From contig CALCTW010000132.1 in NCBI GenBank assembly GCA_937907055.1, positions 1-64,000 on the forward strand: a stretch of DNA of 64,000 bases, read 5' to 3'. The translations under genes were made by a program, and so were the position numbers. Source of the DNA: an uncultured Clostridia bacterium. Its GTDB lineage: Bacteria > Bacillota > Clostridia > Christensenellales > Aristaeellaceae. This document shows, piece after piece, positions 8,956-17,533 of this stretch (the first letter of the stretch is position 1; every line of letters begins with the position of its first letter). Under the pieces are notes generated by a model. That model searched no databases, was not told where the DNA came from, and saw only the letters and a program-made list of their open reading frames with translations.

Positions 8956-9702
8956 TCAGTGCTGCATCACAGACTGCAAAAAATCACGCGCGCGCTGGGT
9001 CTGCGGATGCTCAAAGAAGGCATCCGGCGTATTTTCCTCAACAATAGTGCCGCTGTCCATAAAGATGACACGGTCCGCTACACGCCGGGCAAAATTCATT
9101 TCGTGCGTCACGATCAGCATGGTCATGCCGTCCTTGGCAAGCTGCGTCATCACATTCAGCACTTCACCGATCATTTCCGGGTCGAGAGCACTGGTGGGCT
9201 CGTCAAACAGCATAGCCTTGGGGTGCATCGCGAGCGCGCGGGCGATCGCCGCCCTCTGCTGCTGACCGCCGGAAAGCTGCGAGGGCACTTTTTTCGCCTG
9301 ATCCGCAACACCCACGCGCTCCAGCAGCTCCATAGCCTCGGCGCGCGCTTCCTTCTTCGGCCGGTGCAGTACATCCACCGGGGATACGATCATGTTATCC
9401 ATGATGGTCATGTGGGCAAACAGGTTGAAGGACTGGAACACCATGCCGATCTGTGCACGCAGCGCGGCCAGTTTTTTGCCCTCCTCCGGCAGTTTTTCGC
9501 CTTCAATGAGGATCTCACCGGAATCGATGGTCTCCAGACGGTTGATGGTACGGCAAAGCGTGGATTTACCGGAGCCGGACGGCCCGATAATGACCACCAC
9601 TTCTCCTTTTTTCACACTCAGGTTGATATCCTTCAATACATGCAGCTGACCATAATGCTTGTCTACATGCTTTAATTCGATCACAGTCGTCTGTTCACTC
9701 AT
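8956..9702 (-). CDS. Polar amino-acid ABC transporter ATPase
   Basis: A 248-residue GlnQ/TcyC-type ATPase: Walker [11 protein letters not shown]-loop [13 protein letters not shown], signature [13 protein letters not shown], Walker [13 protein letters not shown], switch His in VTHEM. Its length without a C-terminal domain is typical of this family. ATG 9702 is preferred over GTG 9708 because GGAGG lies 8-9 nt upstream. It is the last gene of the operon. The cysteine-rich leader upstream suggests the substrate is cystine or cysteine, which is inference. Confidence 0.93.
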   Translation of the reverse strand: MSEQTTVIELKHVDKHYGQLHVLKDINLSVKKGEVVVIIGPSGSGKSTLCRTINRLETIDSGEILIEGEKLPEEGKKLAALRAQIGMVFQSFNLFAHMTIMDNMIVSPVDVLHRPKKEARAEAMELLERVGVADQAKKVPSQLSGGQQQRAAIARALAMHPKAMLFDEPTSALDPEMIGEVLNVMTQLAKDGMTMLIVTHEMNFARRVADRVIFMDSGTIVEENTPDAFFEHPQTQRARDFLQSVMQH

Positions 9703-9704
9703 GG

Positions 9705-10529
9705 TCACGCGCCTCCGTATTTGTTCATGCGTTTTGCCAGTTTGCCGGACAGCTTATTCAGCAGATAATTGATAAGAATATAAATGACCGCGACCACCAG
9801 ATACACAGACACCAGCGCGTCATAATTGGAGATCAGCACCTTGGCGTTCTGCATCAGATCGGCGCAGGTGACCACATAAGCGAAGGTCGTGTCCTTCAGC
9901 ACAATCACCAGTTCGGCGATCAGCGCGGGCACCACATAGCGGAAAGCCTGCGGGAAAATAATACGATAGAAAGCACGGCGTTCGGTCATCCCCAACGACA
10001 CCGCCGCCTCGCGCTGTCCTTTGGGCACAGCCTGTACACCGGAACGGAACACCTCAGCCACTACACCGCAGGCCGAAATGGCACACGGCAGCGTAATGCG
10101 CCAGTACGAAGATAATCTTAATCCGAACTGCGGCGCGGCCAGGAAGAAGAAATAGATGAACAGCAGCGTGGGCACACCGCGTGTGAATTCGATCAACGCG
10201 GTCGCGGCAAAGCTGACAGGCTTCCAACGGCACAGTCTGCCGCGCATCAGCACAAAACCGATCACAAAGGTGATCACTGCCGCCATCAGCGCGACTTGCA
10301 TGGTCATCAGCAGACCTTCGCCGATAAACCGCCAGGTGGTCCAGCGGCTAAAGAACTCCCAGTATTTAGCGTCCAGCTGGCCTGTGATATAAAACTGACG
10401 AATGATCAGCCCGATGAGCGCCAGAAGCGCGATGATCGAAACGGCAGTCACCGCTCTGATCCATCGTTTCGCCCTGGGGCCCGGCGCTTCATACAGCGCG
10501 TCGCGGATCGATACATTTCCTGCGCTCAT
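9705..10529 (-). CDS. Polar amino-acid ABC transporter permease
   Basis: A 274-residue HisM-type permease. Membrane segments are spread from about residue 25 to the C terminus, and the EAA-like loop is [23 protein letters not shown]. The ATG at 10529 overlaps the TGA of the upstream permease (ATGA), indicating translational coupling; the longer frame has no ribosome site. It should form a heterodimer with the product of the preceding gene. Confidence 0.9.
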   Translation of the reverse strand: MSAGNVSIRDALYEAPGPRAKRWIRAVTAVSIIALLALIGLIIRQFYITGQLDAKYWEFFSRWTTWRFIGEGLLMTMQVALMAAVITFVIGFVLMRGRLCRWKPVSFAATALIEFTRGVPTLLFIYFFFLAAPQFGLRLSSYWRITLPCAISACGVVAEVFRSGVQAVPKGQREAAVSLGMTERRAFYRIIFPQAFRYVVPALIAELVIVLKDTTFAYVVTCADLMQNAKVLISNYDALVSVYLVVAVIYILINYLLNKLSGKLAKRMNKYGGA

Positions 10530-11185
10530 CGTCTGATCCTCACTTTCCGATCGATCCAACTGCCGGCACGGCCGATCACCAGCGCGGTAGCGCAATAGAT
10601 CGCCGCGGAAATGGCAAACGCCATGATACCGCCGGTCGCGTGGGTATTGATGTAATTCACCAGTCCCGTCAGATCCATGGGACGCAGCGGCACCTGTGAC
10701 GCCAGTGCTGTTGTCAGCATCGTCGCCACCAGCAGATTGGTCATGGGCAGCACCGTGCTTCGCAGCGCCTGCGGAATGATAACACGGCGGATCATTTTGA
10801 AAAAGGTCATGCCCAAAGCACGGGCAGCCTCGATCTGTCCGTGATCGATGGTATTCATGCCGGCCATCAGATATTCAGAGCAGAAGGCCGATGGGATCAG
10901 GATGGTCGCTGTCAGCACGCAATCGCGGTAGGACAGCATGATCTGTAAATTAGGCAATGCATACACGAGCAGGATCAGCAGCGCGGCGCCGGGTATGTTA
11001 CGGAAGATCTGTACATAGAAATCAGCCGCGGCGCGCAAGGGCTTGATCGGACTGACACGCGCGATGGTGATCAGCAATCCAAGCGCAAAAGCCGCGGCGA
11101 AGGATATGGCCGTCAGTTCCCATGTGGTGAACATAGCCTGTATGTATTTGTCTCCATACTTGGCCCACAGGTCCGGTAAACTCAT
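10526..11185 (-). CDS. Polar amino-acid ABC transporter permease
   Basis: A 219-residue HisM/HisQ-type permease with about five membrane segments and the coupling loop IEAARALGMTFFKMIRRVIIPQA. ATG 11185 has AGGAGG 4 nt upstream after a hairpin that ends in a U run. That hairpin probably lets only part of the binding-protein transcripts continue into this gene. Confidence 0.9.
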   Translation of the reverse strand: MSLPDLWAKYGDKYIQAMFTTWELTAISFAAAFALGLLITIARVSPIKPLRAAADFYVQIFRNIPGAALLILLVYALPNLQIMLSYRDCVLTATILIPSAFCSEYLMAGMNTIDHGQIEAARALGMTFFKMIRRVIIPQALRSTVLPMTNLLVATMLTTALASQVPLRPMDLTGLVNYINTHATGGIMAFAISAAIYCATALVIGRAGSWIDRKVRIRR

Positions 11186-11196
11186 GGTACCTCCTG

Positions 11197-11232
11197 AAAA
11201 AGAGGGCCTCAAGAGGTTTGGTCTTGAGGCCC
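11197..11232 (-). terminator. Intra-operon terminator after the binding-protein gene
   Basis: An 11-bp perfect stem (11204-11214 with 11222-11232) is followed on the minus strand by UCUUUUUC. It lies in the 111-nt gap between the binding-protein gene and the permease gene, and would make the binding protein more abundant than the membrane parts. Confidence 0.75.
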
Positions 11233-11296
11233 GTCATGGACGATCCTCCCTGCACAGCAGAGAAAAAACTGACAAACAGGATCGTTTCGGATCGGA

Positions 11297-12202
11297 TTAT
11301 TCGGCGATGGCGGGAGCGGCAGGAGCCGTATCGATGCCGGTGCGGTCGCCCAGAGAGACCTGCCACAGCTGAGCCCACAGGCCGTTGTCTTCGATCAGCT
11401 TCAGGAATTCATTCACGAAAGCCACACCGTCGGAATCTTTGGGCAGGCCGATGCCGTAATTATCTTCGGGGCCGAAGGAATCACCGGCGACCTGATACTG
11501 ACCGGGGTTCTTTACGATGGAGTTCAGGATCAGGGTGTAGTCAGTCACATAGGCGTCAGCACGGCCCTGTTCCACAGCGGTGCGGGCCTGGATATCATCT
11601 TCAAATTCCAGTACGATCGCGTCGGGAGCATATTCTTCCAGGATGGCGGGACCGGTGGAACCGCTCTGGGTAGCAACGTTCTTGTCAGCCAGGGCTTCCA
11701 CACCGGTGATCTCGGTATTGCCGGCCTTCACCAGAATGGCCTGCTTGGAGGTGTAGTAAGGACCGGCGAAGGAAATGAGCTCGGCACGGGCGGGGGTGAT
11801 GGAATAGGTGGCGAACACCACGTTCACTTCGCCGTTCTGCAGCACCGCTTCACGGGTGCTGGAAGTGACCTGGGTCAGTTCAAACTTGGATTCATCGCCC
11901 AGAATGTAACGGGCCAGCAGCTGATACAGACCGGCGTCAAACCCGCGGATGCCATTGTCGGTCTCATCCAGCTGACTGAACAGGAAGGAGGTACGGGTGC
12001 CGCCTACGCGAAGCACGCCGGCTTCCTTGATGGCGGTAGCCCAGGCACTGGCGGCGATCGCTTCTTCAGAAGCAACAGGGCCGGCAGCCAGCAGGGCGTC
12101 AAAAGCAGCCTTATCGATGGCAGTGGGGGCAGTTTCCTCTGCAAACACAACAGAGGCCAGCAAAAGAACCAGGGACAAAACCAGAGCAACGATCTTCTTC
12201 AT
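11297..12202 (-). CDS. Family-3 amino-acid binding protein of ABC importer
   Basis: A 301-residue secreted protein: signal peptide MKKIVALVLSLVLLLASVVFA, then the bilobed family-3 binding fold with the typical FDAGLYQLLARYILGD, VNVVFATYSITPARAELISF and NYGIGLPKDS segments. It has no lipobox cysteine, so anchoring is unclear. ATG 12202 has AAGGA 8-9 nt upstream. The leader peptide and attenuator at 12293-12430 control entry into this gene. Substrate inferred as cystine or cysteine from the Cys codons of the leader. Confidence 0.9.
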   Translation of the reverse strand: MKKIVALVLSLVLLLASVVFAEETAPTAIDKAAFDALLAAGPVASEEAIAASAWATAIKEAGVLRVGGTRTSFLFSQLDETDNGIRGFDAGLYQLLARYILGDESKFELTQVTSSTREAVLQNGEVNVVFATYSITPARAELISFAGPYYTSKQAILVKAGNTEITGVEALADKNVATQSGSTGPAILEEYAPDAIVLEFEDDIQARTAVEQGRADAYVTDYTLILNSIVKNPGQYQVAGDSFGPEDNYGIGLPKDSDGVAFVNEFLKLIEDNGLWAQLWQVSLGDRTGIDTAPAAPAIAE

Positions 12203-12292
12203 AGTCAATTCCTTCTTTCCGGCCGTATCAGCCTGTTGTCTATGATAAGTGCAATGGCACGCATCATCCGGTATTCACGGTTTCAGGGTAAC

Positions 12293-12325
12293 AAAAATGC
12301 AGACAGCGCTTTGCCCTGTCTGCAT
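12293..12325 (-). terminator. Attenuator terminator upstream of the amino-acid importer
   Basis: A 10-bp perfect stem (12297-12306 with 12316-12325) with a U run on the minus strand (AAAAA on plus at 12293-12297). It lies between the leader peptide's stop and the binding-protein start. Its 5' arm can instead pair with the leader-peptide coding region: UGCCC (12381-12377) with GGGCA (12316-12312), and CUGCA (12371-12367) with UGCAG (12324-12320). That alternative would be the antiterminator. Confidence 0.85.
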
Positions 12326-12349
12326 ACATTTCTTCATTGATCTCAAATA

Positions 12350-12430
12350 TCAATAGCGAAGGCCGTTGCAGCATGCGGGCACAATGAAACACATACACAT
12401 GCAACAACACATCATCGCGGTACGGATCAC
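12350..12430 (-). CDS. Cysteine-rich leader peptide
   Basis: A 26-residue reading frame starting at GTG 12430, with a perfect AAGGAGG (12445-12439) 8 nt upstream and a TGA stop. The product reads VIRTAMMCCCMCMCF up to residue 15 and contains seven Cys (residues 8, 9, 10, 12, 14, 20, 21). The start lies about 30 nt after the expected transcription start. Stalling at the first Cys run would leave the antiterminator strand at 12381-12367 free. Completing translation would cover that strand and allow the terminator. I infer a cis-acting leader rather than a functional peptide. Confidence 0.8.
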   Translation of the reverse strand: MIRTAMMCCCMCMCFIVPACCNGLRY

Positions 12431-12465
12431 AGTGCTCGCCTCCTTCGTTTCTTGGGAACACTGCC

Positions 12466-12499
12466 AGTATACGCACGTTTGTCTACTTTGTCAATAGAC
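12466..12499 (-). promoter_or_regulatory. Promoter and operator of the leader-importer operon
   Basis: On the minus strand TTGACA (12494-12489) and TATACT (12471-12466) are 17 nt apart, a near-perfect promoter. An inverted repeat, GTCTA (12481-12485) and TAGAC (12495-12499), spans the -35 and is a candidate site for the divergently encoded Rrf2 regulator. Confidence 0.8.
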
Positions 12500-12555
12500 A
12501 TTAATGTTTTTACTTTGTTTTTAAGTTTTTCTGTCACAGGCTCCGGCAGCAAACC

Positions 12556-12584
12556 TTTACTTTTTCTATGACCGGTATTAAAAT
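12556..12584 (+). promoter_or_regulatory. Promoter of the Rrf2 gene
   Basis: TTTACT (12556-12561) and TAAAAT (12579-12584) are separated by 17 nt, close to the start of the Rrf2 gene. This leaves a very short 5' leader. Confidence 0.65.
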
Positions 12585-12604
12585 GAACACGGAGGATGAT
12601 CATA

Positions 12605-13054
12605 ATGCTGGTATCGACCAAAGGACGCTATGCCGTCAGAATGCTGCTGGATATTGCCATGAATCAGGGAGATGGTTATGTTTCCATGAAGGATGTGGCC
12701 GCGCGGCAGCAGATCTCGAAAAAATATATGGAAACATTCACCGCCCAGCTGGCTTCCGCCGGCATTCTGGGCATCCGCAGGGGCAAGACAGGCGGTTATC
12801 GCCTGCTGAAAGCACCGTCCGAGGTGACGCTGCTGGAAATCCTTCGCCTGACAGAAGGCTCGCTCCACGCGGTCGCATGTCTGGAATGTGATCCCAATAC
12901 ATGCAAACGCGCGCCTTTCTGCGTGACACTGCCTGCGTGGGCCGGATTGGAAAAGGCGGTCCATGATTACCTGAATTCCGTCACGCTCCGGCAGCTGATC
13001 GACCAGGCCGGGCCGCAGCCGGAAAATCTGCAGGATTATCCCTGCGGCGTGTAA
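12605..13054 (+). CDS. Rrf2-family transcriptional regulator (CymR-like)
   Basis: A 149-residue Rrf2 protein: an N-terminal winged helix (STKGRYAVRMLLDIA, ISKKYMETFTAQLASAGIL, RGKTGGYRL) and a dimerisation helix. A cysteine cluster, CLECDPNTCKRAPFC, at about residues 93-107 could bind an Fe-S cluster or act as a thiol sensor. ATG 12605 has GGAGG 9 nt upstream. CymR, the cysteine-metabolism repressor of Bacillus, belongs to this family. Divergence from a putative cystine importer makes a similar role likely, but this is inference. Confidence 0.9.
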   Translation: MLVSTKGRYAVRMLLDIAMNQGDGYVSMKDVAARQQISKKYMETFTAQLASAGILGIRRGKTGGYRLLKAPSEVTLLEILRLTEGSLHAVACLECDPNTCKRAPFCVTLPAWAGLEKAVHDYLNSVTLRQLIDQAGPQPENLQDYPCGV

Positions 13055-13189
13055 CCGTGTAACAAGGATGAAACCATATCCAGGCACGCGAAAAATAACA
13101 ATCAACTTTATCAGAACTATGAACGAAACTGTATATACCGACCCCGGAAAGTTCAGCAATATCAGACCTTTTGACGGAGTGATGAAACG

Positions 13190-13651
13190 ATGATAAAGAT
13201 CCTGTTCGTCTGCCTCGGCAATATCTGCCGCAGCCCCATGGCAGAAATGATCATGACCCATCTTGTACGGCAGAAGGGACTGGAAAAGCAATTTGTGATC
13301 GATTCCGCTGCCACCAGCACGGAAGAGATCGGGAACGGGATCTATCCCCCGGCCCGGGAAGAACTGCGGCGTCACGGCGTTCCGCTGTTGCCGCACCGCG
13401 CGCGGCAGATGACAAAAGCGGATTATGAGCGCTATGACCTGCTGCTGGGCATGGAGGAGCGGAATCTGCGCCGCATGACGGCGATCTGCGGCAGCGATCC
13501 GGAGGGCAGGATCCGCAAGCTGACGGACTACTCCGATGGCCGCGATATCGCGGATCCTTGGTATTCCGACCGCTTTGACATCACCTATGAGGAGATCACA
13601 CGCGCCTGCGAAGGACTGATCAACACACTGCGGAAGGAAGGTAAGATCTGA
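13190..13651 (+). CDS. Low-molecular-weight protein tyrosine phosphatase
   Basis: A 153-residue cytoplasmic phosphatase. The P-loop CLGNICRSP near residue 8 carries the nucleophile Cys and the phosphate-binding Arg, and DPWY near residue 123 carries the general-acid Asp. Length and layout are those of the whole family. Start ATG 13190. It is the first of three tightly packed genes with an inositol phosphatase and an HMCES-like protein. Confidence 0.94.
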   Translation: MIKILFVCLGNICRSPMAEMIMTHLVRQKGLEKQFVIDSAATSTEEIGNGIYPPAREELRRHGVPLLPHRARQMTKADYERYDLLLGMEERNLRRMTAICGSDPEGRIRKLTDYSDGRDIADPWYSDRFDITYEEITRACEGLINTLRKEGKI

Positions 13652-13652
13652 T

Positions 13653-14417
13653 ATGAAAGAAGCGCTGATCCGGATCGCGAAAAAAGCCGGAGAGATCATT
13701 CTCTCCCGGCCTGAATTTGACATTGAGACCAAGGAAGGTCACGCCAATTTTGTGACCACGATCGATAAGAACGTGCAGACCTATCTGGAAAAAGCCCTGC
13801 CGGAGCTGCTGCCCGGCAGTGTGATCATCGGCGAGGAAAAGGAAAATGAATCGCTGACCGACGCGCCCACATGGATCATCGATCCCGTGGACGGCACCAC
13901 CAACCTGATCCACGATTACCGCTGGAGCGCTGTTTCCATCGCGCTGGCGGTGGGAAAAAAGCCGGTGACCGGACTGGTCTATCAGCCCTACACCGGTGAT
14001 ATCTACTACGCGGAAGCCGGGAAAGGCGCTACGCTGAACGACAAAGCGATCCATGTGTCCCGCGTGCCCTTTGAGAACGCGCTGGTCTGCTTTGGCACAT
14101 CTCCGTATGATCCGTCCCTCGCCAGGCGCAGCATGGACGCGGCGCTGGCCTTCCTGTATGCCTGCGCGGATATCCGGCGCGTGGGCAGCGCCGCGATCGA
14201 TCTGTGCTATGTGGCCGCAGGGCGTCAGGAGATCTTCTTTGAACTGACGCTCAAGCCCTGGGATTACGCGGCCGGCATGCTGATCATCAAAGAAGCGGGC
14301 GGATGCTTTGAATTCCTTTCCGGCGGTTCTTTCGGTGTCAACGTCGGTGTTCTGGCCGCCGCGCCGGGCTGCATGGAAAAGGCAAAGGCTCTGCTGCAGG
14401 ATCATGCCGGTATCTGA
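13653..14417 (+). CDS. Inositol monophosphatase family protein
   Basis: A 254-residue Mg-dependent phosphatase. The metal-binding motifs are all present: GEEKEN near residue 69, the signature IDPVDGTTNLIHDY near residue 86 and KPWDYAAGMLIIKEAGG near residue 206. It could act on inositol phosphates, adenosine bisphosphate or related sugars; the exact substrate is not visible. It starts 1 nt after the phosphatase stop, so the two are probably coupled. Confidence 0.93.
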   Translation: MKEALIRIAKKAGEIILSRPEFDIETKEGHANFVTTIDKNVQTYLEKALPELLPGSVIIGEEKENESLTDAPTWIIDPVDGTTNLIHDYRWSAVSIALAVGKKPVTGLVYQPYTGDIYYAEAGKGATLNDKAIHVSRVPFENALVCFGTSPYDPSLARRSMDAALAFLYACADIRRVGSAAIDLCYVAAGRQEIFFELTLKPWDYAAGMLIIKEAGGCFEFLSGGSFGVNVGVLAAAPGCMEKAKALLQDHAGI

Positions 14418-14428
14418 CGGAGGCTGCG

Positions 14429-15001
14429 ATGTGCGGACGTTTTTATCTGCCTGAGGAGGACAGCATGCAGGCCTTGAACGACCTGCTTGCCCGGCTGAAC
14501 AGAAGCGATGTGAAACGCGGCGGCGAGATCAATCCCGGTGATACGATTCCGGTAATCGCCAACAGCCGGGAGATGGAAGCCAGGCCCTTCGGGATGAAAT
14601 GGGGCTATTCCCTGCCCGGAAAAAGCGGGCTGATCTTCAACGCGCGCAGCGAGACCGCCGCCGCCTCTCCCCTGTTCCGGGACGGCATGGCCGTACGCCG
14701 GTGCCTGATCCCCGCCCAGCACTACTTTGAGTGGGAGAAGCGCGGACGGGAGAAGATCAGATACACGATCCGTCCGGAAGAGGAAGGCCTGTTCTACCTG
14801 GCCGGGATCTACCGCTTTGAGGGCAATACACCGGTGTGCGCCGTGCTCACACGCCCGCCCTGCGAACCGATCCGCTTCATTCACGACCGGATGCCGGTCA
14901 TGCTGCCCCTCTCCCTGCAAAGCGCGTGGCTGGATGTGAAAACCCCTCCCCGTGATCTGCTGAACGAAGCGATCGAAAAAGTGATGTATACACCTGCCTG
15001 A
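14429..15001 (+). CDS. HMCES/YedK-like SOS response-associated protein
   Basis: A 190-residue member of the SRAP family, which forms a covalent link to abasic sites in single-stranded DNA. Catalytic Cys2 follows the initiator Met (MCGRF). The conserved NARSE, HYFEWE and IHDRMPVML motifs are all present. Start ATG 14429 lies 11 nt after the preceding gene, and the gene ends the three-gene operon. Confidence 0.93.
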   Translation: MCGRFYLPEEDSMQALNDLLARLNRSDVKRGGEINPGDTIPVIANSREMEARPFGMKWGYSLPGKSGLIFNARSETAAASPLFRDGMAVRRCLIPAQHYFEWEKRGREKIRYTIRPEEEGLFYLAGIYRFEGNTPVCAVLTRPPCEPIRFIHDRMPVMLPLSLQSAWLDVKTPPRDLLNEAIEKVMYTPA

Positions 15002-15023
15002 CACGAACTCAATACAGCATACG

Positions 15024-15063
15024 AAAAAGATCCCTTGCGGTATCATCTCCGCGAGGGATCTTT
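15024..15063. terminator. Bidirectional terminator
   Basis: A 15-nt stem with one G-T pair and one mismatch (15026-15040 with 15049-15063) is flanked by A5 and T3. It serves the HMCES operon from the left and the clostripain operon from the right. Confidence 0.8.
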
Positions 15064-15076
15064 GTGATCATAGGAT

Positions 15077-16693
15077 TTATTTACGGATGTCATCCCAAAG
15101 CCCGTTATACAGGCCGCTGCCGCCGGGGACCGAAACCACGGGCGTATCCTCCCGGATGACCGTGCCGCCGGTATAACCGGGCAGATCGCTCCACAGGCCG
15201 GGATAAGTACCCTCATCCGCGTAAGACGCGTTGCCGGTACCGTTATAACCCGGCAGATCGCTCCACAGACCGGGATAATCGCCGTTACCGGCTGCTGTCA
15301 CAGGTCCTGAAGAGAAGTGCGAACCGTACCCGTCATTCATGCCGAAGCCGAAGTAATCAAGGAGACCGCCATACCCGTCGTCATCATCGTCATACCAGGA
15401 ATCATCATCATCGCTGTTCCACCAGTCACTCAGCATGCCCCACAGGCCGCCCTGATTATGATTGGTGCCGGCATACATATGGAAGCCGTTGCTCACAGCG
15501 TGTTCCTCACCGTATTTCACGGCAAAGCCGCTCCACGCGGTGCCGGCAGCGACGGACGGATACAGTTCCAGATATTCCGGGAAATCCGAAACGGTGTAAG
15601 CCGGCCAGAACACGGAAACACCGCACGCGTACGCCGCCATGGAGGCGGAAACATCATTGAAAAGCACCACCCGATCCAGCGCCGCGCGTACCGCGGCTGT
15701 TTCCTGCGGCAGGGCGGATTCCAGCAGATCACAGACGAGGCGGATATCCACCAGATCGGTCGCATAGGCTTCCTCCTCGTCCGACTCATACTCGCCGAAG
15801 GACAGAATGCTTTCGCGAACCGTGGTCAGCACCGCCGGAGATTCCGCGATCAGCTGAGAGGCCGCGCGGCCCAGCGTATCCATCGCAGAGGTCAGCACGG
15901 ACAGCTGCTGCAGGTCCAGAATGGAGAAGGTGACATTTTCGCGCGGATCGGACGCGGAGATCGTATCGACCAGTGAATCCGATACCGTTTCCAGCAGATC
16001 CCGTGTGGGAATGGAGGGATCGTCCTTCAGTTTTTTCAGCCAGGTCTTGTAATTCAGGCCTTCACCGGGCTCGCTGTCTTCACTGGCGCCCATATACAGG
16101 GCAAAGGGCTGCATGGTGGCAGCCACCTCCAGGCTGCCCATCAGGCAGGCGTCAAAGATGACAGCATCCAGCTTATTGGCGCCAAGGCCGCCCTTCAGCG
16201 CCTGTGTAAGTTCCTCCATCGTGAGGCCGTCATCATCATGCAGTTCATCAAAGCAGATGCCGTCCAGCGGGCCGCCGCCATGATTCCAGAGGATGAGGAA
16301 ATAACGATCCGCCGGATATTTCGTGACACCGAACTGAATAAAATCCTTCAGCGTGGATGCCGCGCCCATGTTGCGGGAGGAGGACAGGCGCTGTACCTCC
16401 TTCAGGCCGTCCGCCGTGATCTCAAAGCGCATGTTCACGCTGCTGTCGATCGCGCGCATATGCCATTTTTCCGCGCCGCCGGTCTCGACGATGACCTTTA
16501 CGGGGCCGTCCGCTGCGATCCCCGCCGAGATCATTTCCTTCAGGTCAGCGGAAGCGCTGCGGTCGACCGATTCAAGATCCGCGCCGCACATATATACCAT
16601 GACGGTGGTGGTCATCCCGGCAGCCCCGGCAAAGCTGAAGCACCCCGCGATGAGCAGCACCGCGCAAAGCATGCTTAACCCTTTTTTCAGCAT
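15077..16693 (-). CDS. Clostripain-like (peptidase C11) lipoprotein
   Basis: A 538-residue secreted cysteine peptidase. The signal peptide ends in LLIAGC, a lipobox, so it is probably membrane-anchored outside. The catalytic His is in LILWNHGGGPLDG and the catalytic Cys in LDAVIFDACLMGS, in the order expected for clan CD. The C-terminal 110 residues are atypical: an acidic stretch (SDDDDSWYDDDDDGYGG), then YPGLWSDLPGY twice and a third related GLWDDI at the end. ATG 16693 is chosen for its AAAGGAGAG site. It is downstream of a small secreted protein in the same operon. Confidence 0.9.
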   Translation of the reverse strand: MLKKGLSMLCAVLLIAGCFSFAGAAGMTTTVMVYMCGADLESVDRSASADLKEMISAGIAADGPVKVIVETGGAEKWHMRAIDSSVNMRFEITADGLKEVQRLSSSRNMGAASTLKDFIQFGVTKYPADRYFLILWNHGGGPLDGICFDELHDDDGLTMEELTQALKGGLGANKLDAVIFDACLMGSLEVAATMQPFALYMGASEDSEPGEGLNYKTWLKKLKDDPSIPTRDLLETVSDSLVDTISASDPRENVTFSILDLQQLSVLTSAMDTLGRAASQLIAESPAVLTTVRESILSFGEYESDEEEAYATDLVDIRLVCDLLESALPQETAAVRAALDRVVLFNDVSASMAAYACGVSVFWPAYTVSDFPEYLELYPSVAAGTAWSGFAVKYGEEHAVSNGFHMYAGTNHNQGGLWGMLSDWWNSDDDDSWYDDDDDGYGGLLDYFGFGMNDGYGSHFSSGPVTAAGNGDYPGLWSDLPGYNGTGNASYADEGTYPGLWSDLPGYTGGTVIREDTPVVSVPGGSGLYNGLWDDIRK

Positions 16694-16715
16694 GTTTTTC
16701 TCTCCTTTGGGAAGG

Positions 16716-17267
16716 TCACAGAACAGGCGTAAAGGTGGACAGAATATCCAGCAGCTCATTCAAGCCCGCCTTGGTCAGCTGATCATCTTCATAATACATA
16801 TAATACTCAAAAGAGATGCACCAGCCGCCGGACAGGGTTTCGGCATAATAGCTGTCACCGTAGCGTTGGGAGGAGATCTTGAACACCATGAAGGGAATGC
16901 TGTAATCCCCTACTTCATAAAGGCCCACATAGGTGGCCTTGTAGTCGCCGTCATCCTCCAGCCAGTCCTTCAGCGCTTCCTGATAATCAGACAGCTCGGA
17001 CTTGCTCATTTGGGACAGGCTTTCGCCCGCGTAGCCGTCATCGTACGCGATATCCATCTCGATCACAGCATCCTCGCTGACCATATAGCCCAGATAAAAA
17101 TACTGATCGGCAGGATCCGAATATTCATCATTTTCCGAGGTATCCACTTCCCAGTTATCCGGCAGATCCAGCTTAAAAGCACCCTTGGCCGTAAAAGTAT
17201 CGGCATGGGCCGGAATGGCCGCCAGCATGATCATCATCACCAGCATGAAACTCATGATTTTTTTCAT
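16716..17267 (-). CDS. Secreted protein of unknown function
   Basis: A 183-residue protein with a signal peptide cleaved after about residue 22 (ending in IPAHA). The mature part starts KGAFKLDLPDNWEVD, a pattern seen in small secreted beta-rich proteins of the PsbP-like type, and is rich in Asp and Tyr. No catalytic motif is visible. It lies 22 nt upstream of the clostripain-like gene and has its own consensus promoter, so the two are probably co-expressed at the cell surface. Confidence 0.75.
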   Translation of the reverse strand: MKKIMSFMLVMMIMLAAIPAHADTFTAKGAFKLDLPDNWEVDTSENDEYSDPADQYFYLGYMVSEDAVIEMDIAYDDGYAGESLSQMSKSELSDYQEALKDWLEDDGDYKATYVGLYEVGDYSIPFMVFKISSQRYGDSYYAETLSGGWCISFEYYMYYEDDQLTKAGLNELLDILSTFTPVL

Positions 17268-17320
17268 AAAAATGATCCTCCTTTTTCCTTATAAAAGCCG
17301 TGAAAAACACGTTCTTTTTT

Positions 17321-17350
17321 ATCATACCTTCATTTGATCCATCGTGTCAA
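17321..17350 (-). promoter_or_regulatory. Promoter of the secreted protein-clostripain operon
   Basis: On the minus strand TTGACA (17350-17345) and TATGAT (17326-17321) are 18 nt apart. Confidence 0.7.
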
Positions 17351-17382
17351 TAAAGCATTCTGCATCCGGGGCCAGAAAAGAA

Positions 17383-17411
17383 TTGCAATGCTTTCCGGGT
17401 TGTTCTATACT
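17383..17411 (+). promoter_or_regulatory. Promoter of the GNAT-pcp genes
   Basis: TTGCAA (17383-17388) and TATACT (17406-17411) are 17 nt apart. It is divergent from the operon on the left. Confidence 0.6.
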
Positions 17412-17533
17412 ATTTATATTATCGTATACAAAGCGGCATTTTCTTCTCCTTTCCGATCAGACAGTTTCGCGCGGAAGAAAGGATCCCGATCTCTCTTTGC
17501 ACCATTTTTCTTCCGGAGAAAGGCAGGCAACCG

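Noticed and set aside
12264..12476. A 70-residue minus-strand open frame overlapping the leader region
   Set aside because: It has no ribosome site and runs through the attenuator terminator. The 26-residue frame at 12350-12430 has a perfect ribosome site and fits the structure.
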